Made by a program: the position numbers and the translations under genes
Notes under the pieces: model-generated
What the model was told of the DNA's origin: nothing
What the model saw: only the letters and a program-made list of their open reading frames with translations
The model's database searches: none
Part shown: piece by piece, positions 36,430 through 45,760 of the stretch
Layout: the number at the start of each line of letters is the position of its first letter
How positions within the stretch are numbered: position 1 is the first letter of the stretch
Assembly (NCBI RefSeq): GCF_025061645.1
Contig: NZ_JANYMP010000004.1
Span: 473,142 to 537,141 of the forward strand
Length of the DNA stretch: 64,000 bases
From: Umezawaea endophytica
GTDB taxonomy: Bacteria > Actinomycetota > Actinomycetes > Mycobacteriales > Pseudonocardiaceae
Reading direction: 5' to 3'

Positions 36430-37187
36430 GGGCCGACCGCCGTCAGCACCTCCACGTGCCGTTCCGACCACTGGGCTGACGCCTCGGCGTCGTCGGTCAC
36501 GACCAGGTCGATCCGGTCGGGCGGCAGCACGAGGTGCGGTTCGACGCGGCCGTGCTTGGTGACGTCGGCCAGCACCGCCGTGCGCCGGGAAGCCCCCGCC
36601 ATGGCGGTCTTGACGTCGGCGTCGGGTGCGCTGACCGAGGTGGCCCCCACGACCGGGTCCAGCGCGCACGCGCCGAGCACGGCCCAGTCGGCGCGGTAGC
36701 GGCCGAGCGAGCCCACCGCCGCCGAGCCCGTGAAGATCCGCGAGTCGCGGTCCCACTGGCCGCCGGTGAGCGCGAGGTCGACCTCCGGATCGGCGTCGAA
36801 GACCCGCGCGATGTCGAGCGAGTTCGTCACCACCGTCAGCGGGCGCGCCTCCAGCGCCGTGGCGAACGCCAGCACGGTCGACCCGCCGTCCAGCATCAGC
36901 ACGTCACCCGGCCGCACCACGGCGGCCGCCGCTTCCGCGATGGCCTGCTTCGCCGCCGCGGCGACGTCGGCCCTGGTCGCCCACCCCATCCGGGCCGTGT
37001 CCAGCAGCACCGCGCCACCGTGCGTCTTGTGCAGGTGGCCCGCCGCGGACAGCGCCCGCAGGTCCCGGCGCACGGTGTCCTCGGAGACGTCCAGCAGGAC
37101 CGCCAGCGCGACGACCTCCACCCGGCCGTGCTGCCGCAGTTCGGTCAGGATCCGCGCCTGGCGTTCCTGTGCGAAAGCCTGCACCAC
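36405..37187 (-). CDS. DeoR-family transcriptional regulator
   Basis: 260 residues. N-terminal DeoR HTH (RQARILTELRQHGRVEVVALAVLLDVSEDTVRRDLRALSAAGHLHKTHGGAVL) and a C-terminal sugar-phosphate-sensing domain of the DeoRC type (DGGSTVLAFATAL, VTNSLDIA, DVTKHGRV). GTG at 37187 preceded by GAGAGGAG. Divergent from an MFS transporter that it may control. Confidence 0.92.
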   Translation of the reverse strand: MVQAFAQERQARILTELRQHGRVEVVALAVLLDVSEDTVRRDLRALSAAGHLHKTHGGAVLLDTARMGWATRADVAAAAKQAIAEAAAAVVRPGDVLMLDGGSTVLAFATALEARPLTVVTNSLDIARVFDADPEVDLALTGGQWDRDSRIFTGSAAVGSLGRYRADWAVLGACALDPVVGATSVSAPDADVKTAMAGASRRTAVLADVTKHGRVEPHLVLPPDRIDLVVTDDAEASAQWSERHVEVLTAVGPHPANAAR

Positions 37188-37239
37188 TCGCACTCCTCTC
37201 CTTGACTCTGCCGAAGTATGCATGATTGTCTGCCTATTT

Positions 37240-38430
37240 ATGCGGGAATCTGCTGATTTGAGTCCGTCTTCGCGGGTGCGACTGACGATCACCGGGGCGG
37301 TGGGGTTCCTGGTGCTGGGGGCGTTCGCCAGTGTCGTCGGGCCGACCACGCCCCGACTGCGCGCCCAGTTCGGCCTGGAGACGGCGCAGGGCGCCTGGCT
37401 GCTCGCCGCGTTCTCGGCGGGATCGGCGTTGGGCGTGGTCGCCGCGGGCCTGGTGCGCCGCCGTCGTCCGGCGTCCGCGCTCCTGCTGAGCGTGGGCGCG
37501 GCGCTGATGGCCGTCGGCGCCGCCGTGCTGCCCCTGGTGCCGGGCGGCGGCGCGGCCGTGGTTTGCCTGCTGGTCGCGGGCACGGGCTTCGGGGTGGTGG
37601 ACATCGTCCTCAACCTGACGCTCGCCACGTCGTTCGGCACCCGCAGCGGCGCGGTGCTGACCGCGCTCAGCGCGGCCTTCGGGCTGGGCGCGGTCGTCAC
37701 CCCCGTGGTGGTCGGGTGGGCGCCAGCGGACCTGCGGGTGCCCTACTGGGGGTGCGCCGCCGTGGCCGTGGCGCTGCTGGGCCTAACGGCGGGGCTTCGG
37801 CTCCCGTCCGCGCCCGGCGGAGCGGCCGCGGCCTCGTCCCGGACGCGGTCCAGGGCCGTCGTGCCCGCACTGGCGCTGGTGCTGCTCTGCTACGTCGCCG
37901 TGGAGGCGTCGACCGCGGGCTGGGCGACGACGCACCTGGCGGCCTTCCTGGACGACGGCCAGGCGTCCGGCGCCGTCGCGGTGTTCTGGCTCGGCCTCGC
38001 GGCGGGCCGACTGGGCGCGGCGCCGCTGCTCCTGCGGCACGACCCCGGCGTCCTGGTCGTCGGGTGCTCGATCGCCGGGGCCGCCGCGGCGGGCCTCGCG
38101 GCGTACGCGCCGCTGGCGGTGGTGGCCTACGGCCTCGTCGGGCTGGCCATCGCACCGGTGTTCCCCGCGGCCATCGCGTGGCACGCCGCACGGGTGCCGA
38201 CCGGACGCGGCGCGACGATCATCTTCGCCGCCGCGCTGGCGGGTCCGCTGGTCGCCTCCCCGCTGATCGGCCTGCTCACCCGCGAAGCCGGTGTCGGCGC
38301 GGTGCCGTGGGCGCTGAGCGGCCTCGCGCTGCTGACCGCCGCCGTCGCCGCCACCACCCGGCGGTTCCGCGACGGGGCTCCGGACGCCGAGCGGGGTGTC
38401 CCGGCGCTGTCCGCCCGACCGACCCGGTGA
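37240..38430 (+). CDS. MFS transporter
   Basis: 396 residues, 12 hydrophobic segments, with the GRLGAAP loop and the paired charged loop VRRRRP after helix 2 typical of the Major Facilitator Superfamily (FucP/sugar-type or drug-type cannot be told). The start is uncertain: ATG at 37240, ATG at 37222 or a later GTG; none has a good ribosome-binding site, and the first may be leaderless. The AT-rich 37200-37260 gap shared with the DeoR gene likely holds the operator. Confidence 0.85.
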   Translation: MRESADLSPSSRVRLTITGAVGFLVLGAFASVVGPTTPRLRAQFGLETAQGAWLLAAFSAGSALGVVAAGLVRRRRPASALLLSVGAALMAVGAAVLPLVPGGGAAVVCLLVAGTGFGVVDIVLNLTLATSFGTRSGAVLTALSAAFGLGAVVTPVVVGWAPADLRVPYWGCAAVAVALLGLTAGLRLPSAPGGAAAASSRTRSRAVVPALALVLLCYVAVEASTAGWATTHLAAFLDDGQASGAVAVFWLGLAAGRLGAAPLLLRHDPGVLVVGCSIAGAAAAGLAAYAPLAVVAYGLVGLAIAPVFPAAIAWHAARVPTGRGATIIFAAALAGPLVASPLIGLLTREAGVGAVPWALSGLALLTAAVAATTRRFRDGAPDAERGVPALSARPTR

Positions 38431-38450
38431 CGGGGGCGGTACCGGCGGGG

Positions 38451-38464
38451 TGCCCTTTCGGGCG
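38451..38464 (+). promoter_or_regulatory. CIS-box 1 (upstream of Pvc16-like gene)
   Basis: TGCCCTTTCGGGCG, an inverted repeat GCCC-N4-GGGC. Its first base is 83 bp before the start codon of the first CIS gene. Same element as at 41171, 45646, 45700 and 60368. Confidence 0.65.
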
Positions 38465-38533
38465 GCCATCACTACCCGAAGATCCGTCGGCCCGCCGCTC
38501 GTGCGGCGAGCGGGAGGGCCTCATCGTGGAGGG

Positions 38534-39169
38534 GTGATCCACGAGGTCGACGAGGCGTTGCGGCGCCTGGTCAGGGACGACGCGCTGCGTGCCGCCGATG
38601 TCGAGGTCGCGTTCGACGCGCCGACCAAGGACTGGGCGGCACGGCGCAACGCGCCGACCGTCAACGTGTACCTCTACGACATCCGCGAGGACCTGCGCCG
38701 CCGGGAACGCGGCCTGCTCAACACCTACGACTCCGACGGCGTGGTCACCTCGCGCCACCTCCCGCCCCGCCACATGAAGCTGTCGTACCTGGTCACCGCG
38801 TGGACCCAGCGTCCGGAGGACGAGCACCGGCTGCTGTCGGACCTGCTGATGGGGTTCCTCCGGCACGAGGCGCTGCCCAAGGCGCTGCTCACCGGGTCAC
38901 TGGCCGCGCTGGGCCTCCAAGTGCCGATGACCGTCGCGCTGCCGCCGCCGGAGGACCGCGCCTTCGCCGACGTGTGGACCGCGCTCGGGGGTGAGCTCAA
39001 GCCCTCGCTGGACGTCGTGGTGTCGGCGCCGATCGAGTCCGGCCGGGTGTTCCAGGCGGAGAAGCCCGCGGAGGAGGGCGTGCGGCTGGACATGGGCGGC
39101 GACGAGCGGGTGGCCCACCGGGTCGACGGGGAGCGGGTCGCGATGTCGCGCAAGCGGGTGCGGTCGTGA
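38534..39169 (+). CDS. DUF4255 protein, Pvc16-type CIS cap protein
   Basis: 211 residues from a GTG. The pattern IHEVDEALRRLV...VEVAFDAPTKDW...PTVNVYLYDIREDLRRR...HLPPRHMKLSYLVTAWT is that of DUF4255 (Pvc16 N-terminal domain), which caps the end of the tube and sheath in phage-tail-like particles. First gene of a CIS unit; its end overlaps the ATPase gene (GTGA). The ribosome-binding site is crowded against the start, so the exact start is less sure. Confidence 0.88.
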   Translation: MIHEVDEALRRLVRDDALRAADVEVAFDAPTKDWAARRNAPTVNVYLYDIREDLRRRERGLLNTYDSDGVVTSRHLPPRHMKLSYLVTAWTQRPEDEHRLLSDLLMGFLRHEALPKALLTGSLAALGLQVPMTVALPPPEDRAFADVWTALGGELKPSLDVVVSAPIESGRVFQAEKPAEEGVRLDMGGDERVAHRVDGERVAMSRKRVRS

Positions 39170-41163
39170 CCCCGGTGGACCTCTTCGACCGGCTGGCCCG
39201 GCTGGAGCGGCGGATCCGGGAAGCGGTCGCCGTCCGGCGGGTCGCGGACCCGCACCCGGACGACCCGTTCCGCGGCCTGTACCTGTCCGACGAGGCGATC
39301 GACGCGCTGCTCGACGAGCACCGGCAGCCGTTCGTGCCGTTCCAGGAGACCCCGGCCGAAGGGCGGATGGGCCGGTTGGCCACGACCGCCGGGCTCAGCG
39401 GCCTGGACGTCGAGTTGCTGCTGGTGGCGCTCGCCCCGGACGTGGACAGCCGGTTCGAGCAGTTCTACGGCTACCTCAACGACGACGTGACCCGGCGCCG
39501 GGCCACGACGGGCCTGGCGCTGCGGCTGTGCGGACTGCCGGAGGCCTCGTCGGTGGGACGGACCCGGCTGGACGCGGCGGCACCGCTCATCGCCTCCGGC
39601 ATGCTCGTGGTCGAGGACCGCGAGCGGCCGTTCCTGTCCCGGTCGCTGCGAGCGCCCGACCGCGTGGTGAGCCACCTGCTGGGCGACGACCGGCCGGATC
39701 CCGTGCTGGAGCGGATCGCGCGGGTCGGCGTGGACCCGGTGCCGGTGCCCGAGACCGAGCGGCTCGCGCGAGCGCTGCGGGCCGACGTGCGGTTGGTGCA
39801 CCTGCGCGAACTACCGGGCGGCGGGGCGCGGGAACTGGCCGCGGCGGCGCTGTCGCGGGCCGGGTTCGCGGCGCTGGTCGTGGACGCCGAACTGCTGAGC
39901 GCGGAACCGGACCACGCCGACCTGTCGGCCGCCGTGCTGAGGGAGGCGCTGCTGCGGCGCGCGGGCATCGTGCTGGGACCGGTCGACACCGATCCGCGGC
40001 TGGCCTCCTTGGCGCACGGGAAGATCCCGGTGATCGTGCACGGCACCGGCGGGTGGGACCCGAGGTGGAGCGGCGCGCCGCCGTTGCAGCTCGACGCGCA
40101 CGCACTGTCCACAACGGACCGGGCGGGCCTCTGGCGCGGATGCCTCGACGGCAGGGTCGAGGCCGGGCTGGACCCGGCCGAGGTCACCGCCCACTTCGTG
40201 CTCGGCCCCGGCCAGATCCGGCGCGCGGCGCGGGCGGCGACCGTGTCGGCGCTCGCGGACGGCGGCGCGGTCGACGTCCACCACCTCCGGGCGGGCGCGC
40301 GCAGCCAGAACGCGGCGGGCCTGCAACGGCTCGCCCGCCGCGTCGAGCCCGTCGTCGGCTGGGACGACCTGGTCCTGCCCGGCTCGGTGACCACGCTGCT
40401 GGGCGAGCTGGCGGCCCGCGCGAAGCACCGCGACCAGGTGCTCGACGAGTGGCGGATGCGTCCCGGCGGCGGCCGGGGCCGCGGGGTGACCGGCCTGTTC
40501 GCGGGCGATTCCGGCACCGGCAAGACGATGTCGGCCGAGGTGGTCGCCGCGTCGCTCGGGCTCGACCTCTACACGGTGAACCTGGCGACCGTGGTGGACA
40601 AGTACGTGGGCGAGACGGAGAAGAACCTCGAACGGATCTTCACCGAGGCCGCGGGCGTCAACGGCGTGCTGCTGTTCGACGAGGCGGACGCGATCTTCGG
40701 CAAGCGCTCCGAGGTCCGCGACGCGCACGACCGGTACGCCAACATCGAGAGCGCGTACCTGTTGCAGCGCATGGAGACCTTCGACGGCATCGCGGTGCTC
40801 GCGACCAACCTGCGCGCCAACCTCGACGACGCGTTCACCCGGCGGCTGGACGTGATCGTCGACTTCCCGCTGCCGGACGAGGAACTGCGCAGGCAGTTGT
40901 GGGACCGCTGCCTCGGCCGCCTGCTGCCGCGCGAGGTGGACCTGGACCTCGACTTCCTCGCGGGGGCGTTCGAGCTGGCGGGCGGCCACATCCGGTCCGC
41001 CGCGGTGACGGCCGCGTACCTCGCCGCGGAGGCGGGGCACGAGGTGGGGATGGCCGACCTGATCGGCGCCGTCGCCCGCGAGTACCGCAAGCTCGGCAGG
41101 CTGCTGGGCGAACGCGAGTTCGGCCCGTACCTGGCGCTGGCGAGCGAGGGAGCGGCACGATGA
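39166..41163 (+). CDS. AAA+ ATPase of CIS cluster (Pvc15-type)
   Basis: 665 residues. The N-terminal 390 residues hold a helical region plus a degenerate first ATPase-like part; the C-terminal AAA+ module has Walker A GDSGTGKT (447-454), Walker B LLFDEAD (Asp505-Glu506), sensor 1 ATN and an arginine finger RRLD. Orthologues (Pvc15/Afp15) occur in nearly all extracellular-type CIS loci and help assembly or loading. GTG start overlaps the upstream gene by 4 bp. Confidence 0.93.
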   Translation: MTPVDLFDRLARLERRIREAVAVRRVADPHPDDPFRGLYLSDEAIDALLDEHRQPFVPFQETPAEGRMGRLATTAGLSGLDVELLLVALAPDVDSRFEQFYGYLNDDVTRRRATTGLALRLCGLPEASSVGRTRLDAAAPLIASGMLVVEDRERPFLSRSLRAPDRVVSHLLGDDRPDPVLERIARVGVDPVPVPETERLARALRADVRLVHLRELPGGGARELAAAALSRAGFAALVVDAELLSAEPDHADLSAAVLREALLRRAGIVLGPVDTDPRLASLAHGKIPVIVHGTGGWDPRWSGAPPLQLDAHALSTTDRAGLWRGCLDGRVEAGLDPAEVTAHFVLGPGQIRRAARAATVSALADGGAVDVHHLRAGARSQNAAGLQRLARRVEPVVGWDDLVLPGSVTTLLGELAARAKHRDQVLDEWRMRPGGGRGRGVTGLFAGDSGTGKTMSAEVVAASLGLDLYTVNLATVVDKYVGETEKNLERIFTEAAGVNGVLLFDEADAIFGKRSEVRDAHDRYANIESAYLLQRMETFDGIAVLATNLRANLDDAFTRRLDVIVDFPLPDEELRRQLWDRCLGRLLPREVDLDLDFLAGAFELAGGHIRSAAVTAAYLAAEAGHEVGMADLIGAVAREYRKLGRLLGEREFGPYLALASEGAAR

Positions 41164-41170
41164 CCGCGGT

Positions 41171-41184
41171 TGCCCTTTCGGGCA
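41171..41184 (+). promoter_or_regulatory. CIS-box 2 (upstream of DUF4157 gene)
   Basis: TGCCCTTTCGGGCA, a perfect 5-bp inverted repeat with 4-nt spacer, right after the ATPase stop and 75 bp before the DUF4157 start, implying a separate promoter for that gene. Confidence 0.7.
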
Positions 41185-41245
41185 GCGGTCGCCGCCCTCA
41201 TGGTCACGCTGCCGTGCCTGGCCCGGCCGGGCAGGTAGGGGCAGC

Positions 41246-42004
41246 ATGGAGCGGGACCTCGACCTCCGGGAGACGACCATGCGCGGCCACGACCACGAGT
41301 TGGAGAAGGACTTCCGGCCGAAGGGCGACCGGGTGGAGCGCCAGGACCAGGACCTGGTGGGACGCGCGGCGGCAGCGGGCCGCACCGACGTACTGGGCCC
41401 CGCGGGCCTGCTCGGCTTGCAGCGCGCCGTCGGCAACGCCGGCGTGACCACCCTGGTCGAGGAGGAACGCTCGCCCGTGCACGACGTCGTCAACTCCGGC
41501 GGCGGCGCCCCGTTGGCAAACGACCTCCGCGCGGACATGGAGGGCCGACTCGGTCACGACTTCGGGGACGTCCGCGTGCACACCGACGGCGCGGCGCACG
41601 AGTCGGCGAAGTCGGTGAACGCGCAGGCGTACACGGTGGGCACGAACATCGTGTTCCAGCGCGACAAGTACGACCCGGCGTCGGATGCCGGCAAGCACAT
41701 GCTGGCGCACGAGCTGACGCACGTGGTGCAGCAGCGCAGCGGGCCGGTGGAGGGCACGGAAGCGGGCGGCGGGGTGAGGGTGAGCGATCCCTCGGACCGG
41801 TTCGAACGCGAGGCCGTGTCGAACGCGGACCGCGTGATGTCGGCTGGTCCGGTCGCGGTGCCGGGTGTGTCGGCGGTGCAGCGGTGTGAGGACCACGGTG
41901 ACGCCTCTGTGCAGCGGGAGGAAGCGCCAGCGGCGGAGGAGGGGGAAGAGGAGAAGATGGCGCAGACGTTCGTGCAGCGGGAGGAAGAGGAGGAGATGGC
42001 GTAG
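41246..42004 (+). CDS. DUF4157 CIS-associated putative metalloprotease
   Basis: 252 residues. Residues 55-71 carry [17 protein letters not shown], a motif shared by CIS cargo and loader proteins. About 85-165 is the DUF4157 domain with zinc-protease motif H155-E-L-T-H159 in [10 protein letters not shown] and the upstream [22 protein letters not shown]. The tail (about 215-252) is acidic, with two VQREE repeats. DUF4157 is the most consistent companion of eCIS loci, as a domain of toxins or as a stand-alone protein. Own promoter likely (CIS-box 2). A decayed second copy of part of it lies just downstream. Confidence 0.9.
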   Translation: MERDLDLRETTMRGHDHELEKDFRPKGDRVERQDQDLVGRAAAAGRTDVLGPAGLLGLQRAVGNAGVTTLVEEERSPVHDVVNSGGGAPLANDLRADMEGRLGHDFGDVRVHTDGAAHESAKSVNAQAYTVGTNIVFQRDKYDPASDAGKHMLAHELTHVVQQRSGPVEGTEAGGGVRVSDPSDRFEREAVSNADRVMSAGPVAVPGVSAVQRCEDHGDASVQREEAPAAEEGEEEKMAQTFVQREEEEEMA

Positions 42005-42100
42005 GGGGATGCGGTAAACCACCACGCTGTCCGGGTTTGGCAGCTACATTCTCGCCGATGCGCGCTCTGTGTGGACGGGTCGAGGGCAACGGCGCGAAGG

Positions 42101-42160
42101 CTTACCGGCGACGAGAGAACGCGACGACAAGTACGACCCGATGTCGGACGCGGGCACATC
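42101..42160 (+). pseudogene. Relic fragment of a second DUF4157 gene
   Basis: In the frame read here, RDDKYDPMSDAG matches [14 protein letters not shown] of the intact DUF4157 protein (residues 138-151); at DNA level a run GACAAGTACGACCCG is identical. Nothing upstream or downstream continues the homology, so this is a leftover of a duplication. It lies between the intact gene and the 3' end of the toxin gene. Confidence 0.6.
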
Positions 42161-42268
42161 GCCATCTTGCACGCTGATCGCTCTCTGCACGGCAGTCCTG
42201 CCTGATCGCCAGCACCATCCGCCCGCTTGGTACCAGATCAACCTGGCCAGGCGTCCAGCCGAGTTGAT

Positions 42269-45200
42269 CTAGTGGGTTCCTACCTTCGTCACTCGGTTGG
42301 CTAGCCTGGTTGCGGTCTCGATGATCGGCCCTTCCCAGTGCTTGTTGAACTCGACCTTGGTGGCGAGCTGCTTGAGGTCCCAGCCGAGATCGACCAGGGC
42401 GACCAAGTCCTTGCCGAGGGTTTTCTTCTGCCGGTCCATTCGGCCTTCGTAGACGGCTCTGATCGCCAAGACGAACTGCGCGTCGTCGCCGATGTCGCGG
42501 CGCGCTTCCGCGATGCGTTGTTTGAGCACTTTCGCGCACGCCTGGCAGGGGCTCGCGCTGAGTGCGAAGACCAGTTGCGGCTTCTTGTACTCTTCGCCAT
42601 TCCGGCGTGCCGTGTCCTTGTTCTTGGCCACCTGCGCGGTGACGACCTTGATCGCGTTGTTCCAGTGTGGTCCTAGCATCACTTCGGCATGGACGCCCGT
42701 GCCGGCGTCGTTGTACTCGGCCTGTCCGATGACGGTCCCGTCTACCGTGATGGCTGCGATTACGTAGTCCCGCTTGGCGTCGTCGCCGTACACCTCCCTC
42801 GCCTTGTTCTCGAATACCTTCCTCAGGTCTTCCACCTGCTGTTTGCCCATATTGCGGAAGACGTGTTCGAAGGGGATGCGGGCCTCGTCCTCCGGGCTTG
42901 CGGTTGCTTTGACGGCGATGGTGGACAGGTCGGGGGCTGCCTCCACGGTGAGGCTCTTGAGTCCATCGGGCTGATAGCGCCGTCGAATTCCATCGAGAAC
43001 CGGTTTGATGTCGTCGACCTTCTCCTTGCCACGCAGGGCTGTGGTTGCGTCTCTGATCGCAGCCTTCTTCACCTGGGAGGTCTGAGCGGTCTCCAGGTCG
43101 TCCTTCTTCTTGTCCTTCTTCCCGAACGCCTTCTTGAAGAGCTTCTTCCCCGCCTTCACGATCGTGCCCACGACCGAGTCGACCACCTTGCCCACCGGCG
43201 CCTGGATCTTGTCCAGGATGGACTTGATCTTTTCCGAGATGCCGCCCAACCCGAGCAGGCTCGCCAGGAACCCGAGCACCATCGGCAGTGCCTTGGCGAG
43301 GGTCTTCTCGATCAACCCCGCGACCGCCCCCACACCTCCACGGGCGATCGACTCGATCGAGTCCAGCACCGAGTCCACGAACTCCTTGATCTGCGCCGCC
43401 TTGTCGACGAAGAACATCACGATGTCGTAGATCGCCTTGCAGGCCTTGATGAACGCCGCCGCCGGGTTGAGCAGGGAGATGATCCAGGTGATGCCCGCCT
43501 TCACGATCTTCTCGATCACGAATTCCTTGATCTGGCCCAGCACCATCTCCTTCAGGTCGCCGAGCTTCTCGACCACCCACTTCCACAGCCCCGGCACGCC
43601 CTCGGTGATCAGGATCTTGACCACCTCGAACGTCGATTCCAGCTTCGACAGCACCGGTTCGGGGATGAAGCGCAGGATTCGGGCTCGTACGCTCGCCCAG
43701 GTCAGCCCGAGGATCGAGAGGATCATCTTCAGGATGCCCTTGGCGTCGAACGTCTCCGGGATCTCGATGCCGGCGCTGGCGAGGCTGCCCAGCAGCCACG
43801 CCTTCAGGCCCGCCTTGAGGTGGTCGACGATGTTGGCGCCGAAGTTCACGACGCCGGTCTTCACCGCGTTGACCAGGTTCCCGAGGAACTCGATCGGCTT
43901 CTTGATGATCAGGTCGATCGAGCCCGCCGCCCTGGCGAGCACGCCCAGCAGCATGTCCTTGAGCTTCGTGATCGTCTCGATCGCGCCGCCGACGGCCTCC
44001 TTCGCCTTGTCCCACAGGCCCTTGTTCTCGGCCTGGAGGCTCTTGATCTCCTCGTCGACGGCGTTGCGCGCGGCCGTGTACTTCTCCGCCAGGTCCTCCA
44101 CGAGGCCCTGCTGCTTCTCGTCGACCGACTTCTCCAGGTCGTCGAACTGGCCGCCGAACTCCTTCGCGGCCTCGTCCGCGATCTTGCGCAGCGCCGGGGA
44201 CTGCGAGTCGACCTTCTTCTTGACCTTGTCGCGGCCCTCGGCGATCAGCCGCTTCGCCTCGGCGAGCTGTCCGCCGATGTAGTCGGCGACCTCGCCGATC
44301 ACGAGCTGCATCTGCGACTCGTAGACCTTCTTCGCCTCCAGGAACAGGGTGTTTGCCTCGGCGGGCAGGCCGGCGAACAGGTCGTACGTCCAGCACGCGG
44401 CGCCGGAGACGCCGTCGTACCGCTCGTCCTTGTACTTCGCCATCCGCGCCTTGTGGTCGGCCGTGAACGCGGCTTTCGCCTTCGCCTCACCGGTTTCGAA
44501 CCGCTTGGCGACCTCGCCGTCGAGGCCGTTCAGCACGCCCTCGACCTTCGTCCTGGTCTCGTCGAAGATCGCCTTGATCTCGCCGGTGACCCGCGCGCGG
44601 TCCTGCTCGTCCTTCGCCTTGGTGGCGGACTTGTTGGCCTGACCGCGTTGTCCGCTCGCGGCGCGGGCACCGGTCAGCCCGGTGACGGCGGTCTGCCCGC
44701 TCGCCTGGGCGGCCGAGGTCGCGGAGGCCAACTGGTTCGCCTCCGACGCTCGGACGGCGGCGGGCGCGGCGGCGGTGTGCTTCTCGCCCTCCTGCTTCGC
44801 CGCCAGCGCGCCGGTCAGCTCGGGCTCGTTCGACTGGGCGAGCTGCTCGTCGGTCACGCCGGACTCGGCCATCCTGCCGTGCGTCTCGCACTGGTCGGCG
44901 CGCAGGTCGGTCTGCTCGGCGGGTGCCTTGTCCGGCACGGCTTTCCGCGCGTCGGGCGGGGCCAGCGCGGGAGGCGCAGGCGCGGCGGGCAGCGGGGTGA
45001 CGGGCTTCTCCACCGCCTTGCCGGTGTCCGGGGCCTCCTTGGTCTTGTCCGTGACGTCCTTGGCGGACTGCTCCTTGCCTGCGCTGACCTTGCCCATGAC
45101 GTCGGTCTTGATCTGGTCGGCCTTGCCGGACGTGGCGAACTTGTCCGCCTCGTCGAGGTTCTGCGGCGCCTGCTTGGTGATGGCCGCGTTGACGGCGGCG

Positions 45201-45610
45201 ATGAACGCCGCCTTGTCGAAACCACCCGGCTTCGCCCCGGCCATCTTGTCCGCCTGCGCGGCCTTCGCCTGCGCCTCCTTGTCGTCCGCGGGAGCGACGG
45301 CGGCGTCCTGCGACTTCTTCACCTCGGAGCCCGCGGGTGGATGCGCCTTGGCGGACTTGGCCTTGCCCGCGACGTCCTGCTCGAGCGACCGGAACTTCGG
45401 GTCGGTCGCGGGGGTGACGCCCGCGGGGGCGACCGGGGGAGCGGGGCACTGCCGCTGCACGGCGATCAGGTTCGCCACGGCCGCGTTGCCCGCGGTCGCC
45501 TGGAGCACCAGCAGACCGGGCGGTGGCGTTCTCCGGGCGCGGGGCGCGGGCCGTGGCACGCGCGCGACCACGGCCTGGTCGCGTGCGGGCACGTCCCGGC
45601 CAGGTGCCAT
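42269..45610 (-). CDS. Large putative CIS cargo with C-terminal deaminase-like toxin domain
   Basis: 1113 residues from the ATG at 45610. Residues 33-49 (LLVLQATAGNAAVANLI) match the N-terminal motif of the DUF4157 protein. About 60-470 is Ala/Lys/Glu-rich helix. About 470-870 is a long stack of amphipathic and hydrophobic helices (repeated IKEF, VDSV, LGFLASLLGLGG) ending in a Lys-rich linker (KKLFKKAFGKKDKKKDD). The last about 240 residues hold a zinc-deaminase-like domain: H974-A-E976 and S-P1021-C-Q-A-C1025 with the strand-helix spacing of this superfamily. No signal peptide. It lies on the opposite strand inside the CIS cluster and has its own CIS-box. An upstream ATG (45682) would cover that box, so I reject it. 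Likely a nucleic-acid or nucleotide deaminase delivered by the CIS. Confidence 0.75.
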   Translation of the reverse strand: MAPGRDVPARDQAVVARVPRPAPRARRTPPPGLLVLQATAGNAAVANLIAVQRQCPAPPVAPAGVTPATDPKFRSLEQDVAGKAKSAKAHPPAGSEVKKSQDAAVAPADDKEAQAKAAQADKMAGAKPGGFDKAAFIAAVNAAITKQAPQNLDEADKFATSGKADQIKTDVMGKVSAGKEQSAKDVTDKTKEAPDTGKAVEKPVTPLPAAPAPPALAPPDARKAVPDKAPAEQTDLRADQCETHGRMAESGVTDEQLAQSNEPELTGALAAKQEGEKHTAAAPAAVRASEANQLASATSAAQASGQTAVTGLTGARAASGQRGQANKSATKAKDEQDRARVTGEIKAIFDETRTKVEGVLNGLDGEVAKRFETGEAKAKAAFTADHKARMAKYKDERYDGVSGAACWTYDLFAGLPAEANTLFLEAKKVYESQMQLVIGEVADYIGGQLAEAKRLIAEGRDKVKKKVDSQSPALRKIADEAAKEFGGQFDDLEKSVDEKQQGLVEDLAEKYTAARNAVDEEIKSLQAENKGLWDKAKEAVGGAIETITKLKDMLLGVLARAAGSIDLIIKKPIEFLGNLVNAVKTGVVNFGANIVDHLKAGLKAWLLGSLASAGIEIPETFDAKGILKMILSILGLTWASVRARILRFIPEPVLSKLESTFEVVKILITEGVPGLWKWVVEKLGDLKEMVLGQIKEFVIEKIVKAGITWIISLLNPAAAFIKACKAIYDIVMFFVDKAAQIKEFVDSVLDSIESIARGGVGAVAGLIEKTLAKALPMVLGFLASLLGLGGISEKIKSILDKIQAPVGKVVDSVVGTIVKAGKKLFKKAFGKKDKKKDDLETAQTSQVKKAAIRDATTALRGKEKVDDIKPVLDGIRRRYQPDGLKSLTVEAAPDLSTIAVKATASPEDEARIPFEHVFRNMGKQQVEDLRKVFENKAREVYGDDAKRDYVIAAITVDGTVIGQAEYNDAGTGVHAEVMLGPHWNNAIKVVTAQVAKNKDTARRNGEEYKKPQLVFALSASPCQACAKVLKQRIAEARRDIGDDAQFVLAIRAVYEGRMDRQKKTLGKDLVALVDLGWDLKQLATKVEFNKHWEGPIIETATRLANRVTKVGTH

Positions 45611-45645
45611 GCGTCCACTGTCGGCTCGACGGGGGCGGCGAACAA

Positions 45646-45659
45646 CGTCCAAAGGGGCA
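45646..45659 (-). promoter_or_regulatory. CIS-box 3 (upstream of the deaminase gene, minus strand)
   Basis: Read on the minus strand, TGCCCCTTTGGACG, 35 bp upstream of the ATG at 45610. Weaker than the other boxes in its right arm. It faces CIS-box 4 across the divergent promoter gap. Confidence 0.5.
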
Positions 45660-45699
45660 GCGATCAGTTCCCCCTGGCCCATCCCCGTGGTCGTTTCGC

Positions 45700-45713
45700 G
45701 GCCCGTTGGGGCA
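45700..45713 (+). promoter_or_regulatory. CIS-box 4 (upstream of the sheath gene)
   Basis: GGCCCGTTGGGGCA, 47 bp before the sheath ATG. Fits TGCCCnTTnGGGCA with one mismatch in the left arm. Probably governs the long structural operon 45761-60366. Confidence 0.6.
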
Positions 45714-45760
45714 CAGCACGATCGTGGTACCGCTGGATCCGTTCGACCAGGGAGGCACGG

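Noticed and set aside
42689..45760. Plus-strand open frame running from inside the toxin gene into the sheath gene, suggesting a giant fusion
   Set aside because: The sheath has its own ribosome-binding site and canonical N-terminus at 45761; the part before it is antisense to the deaminase gene.
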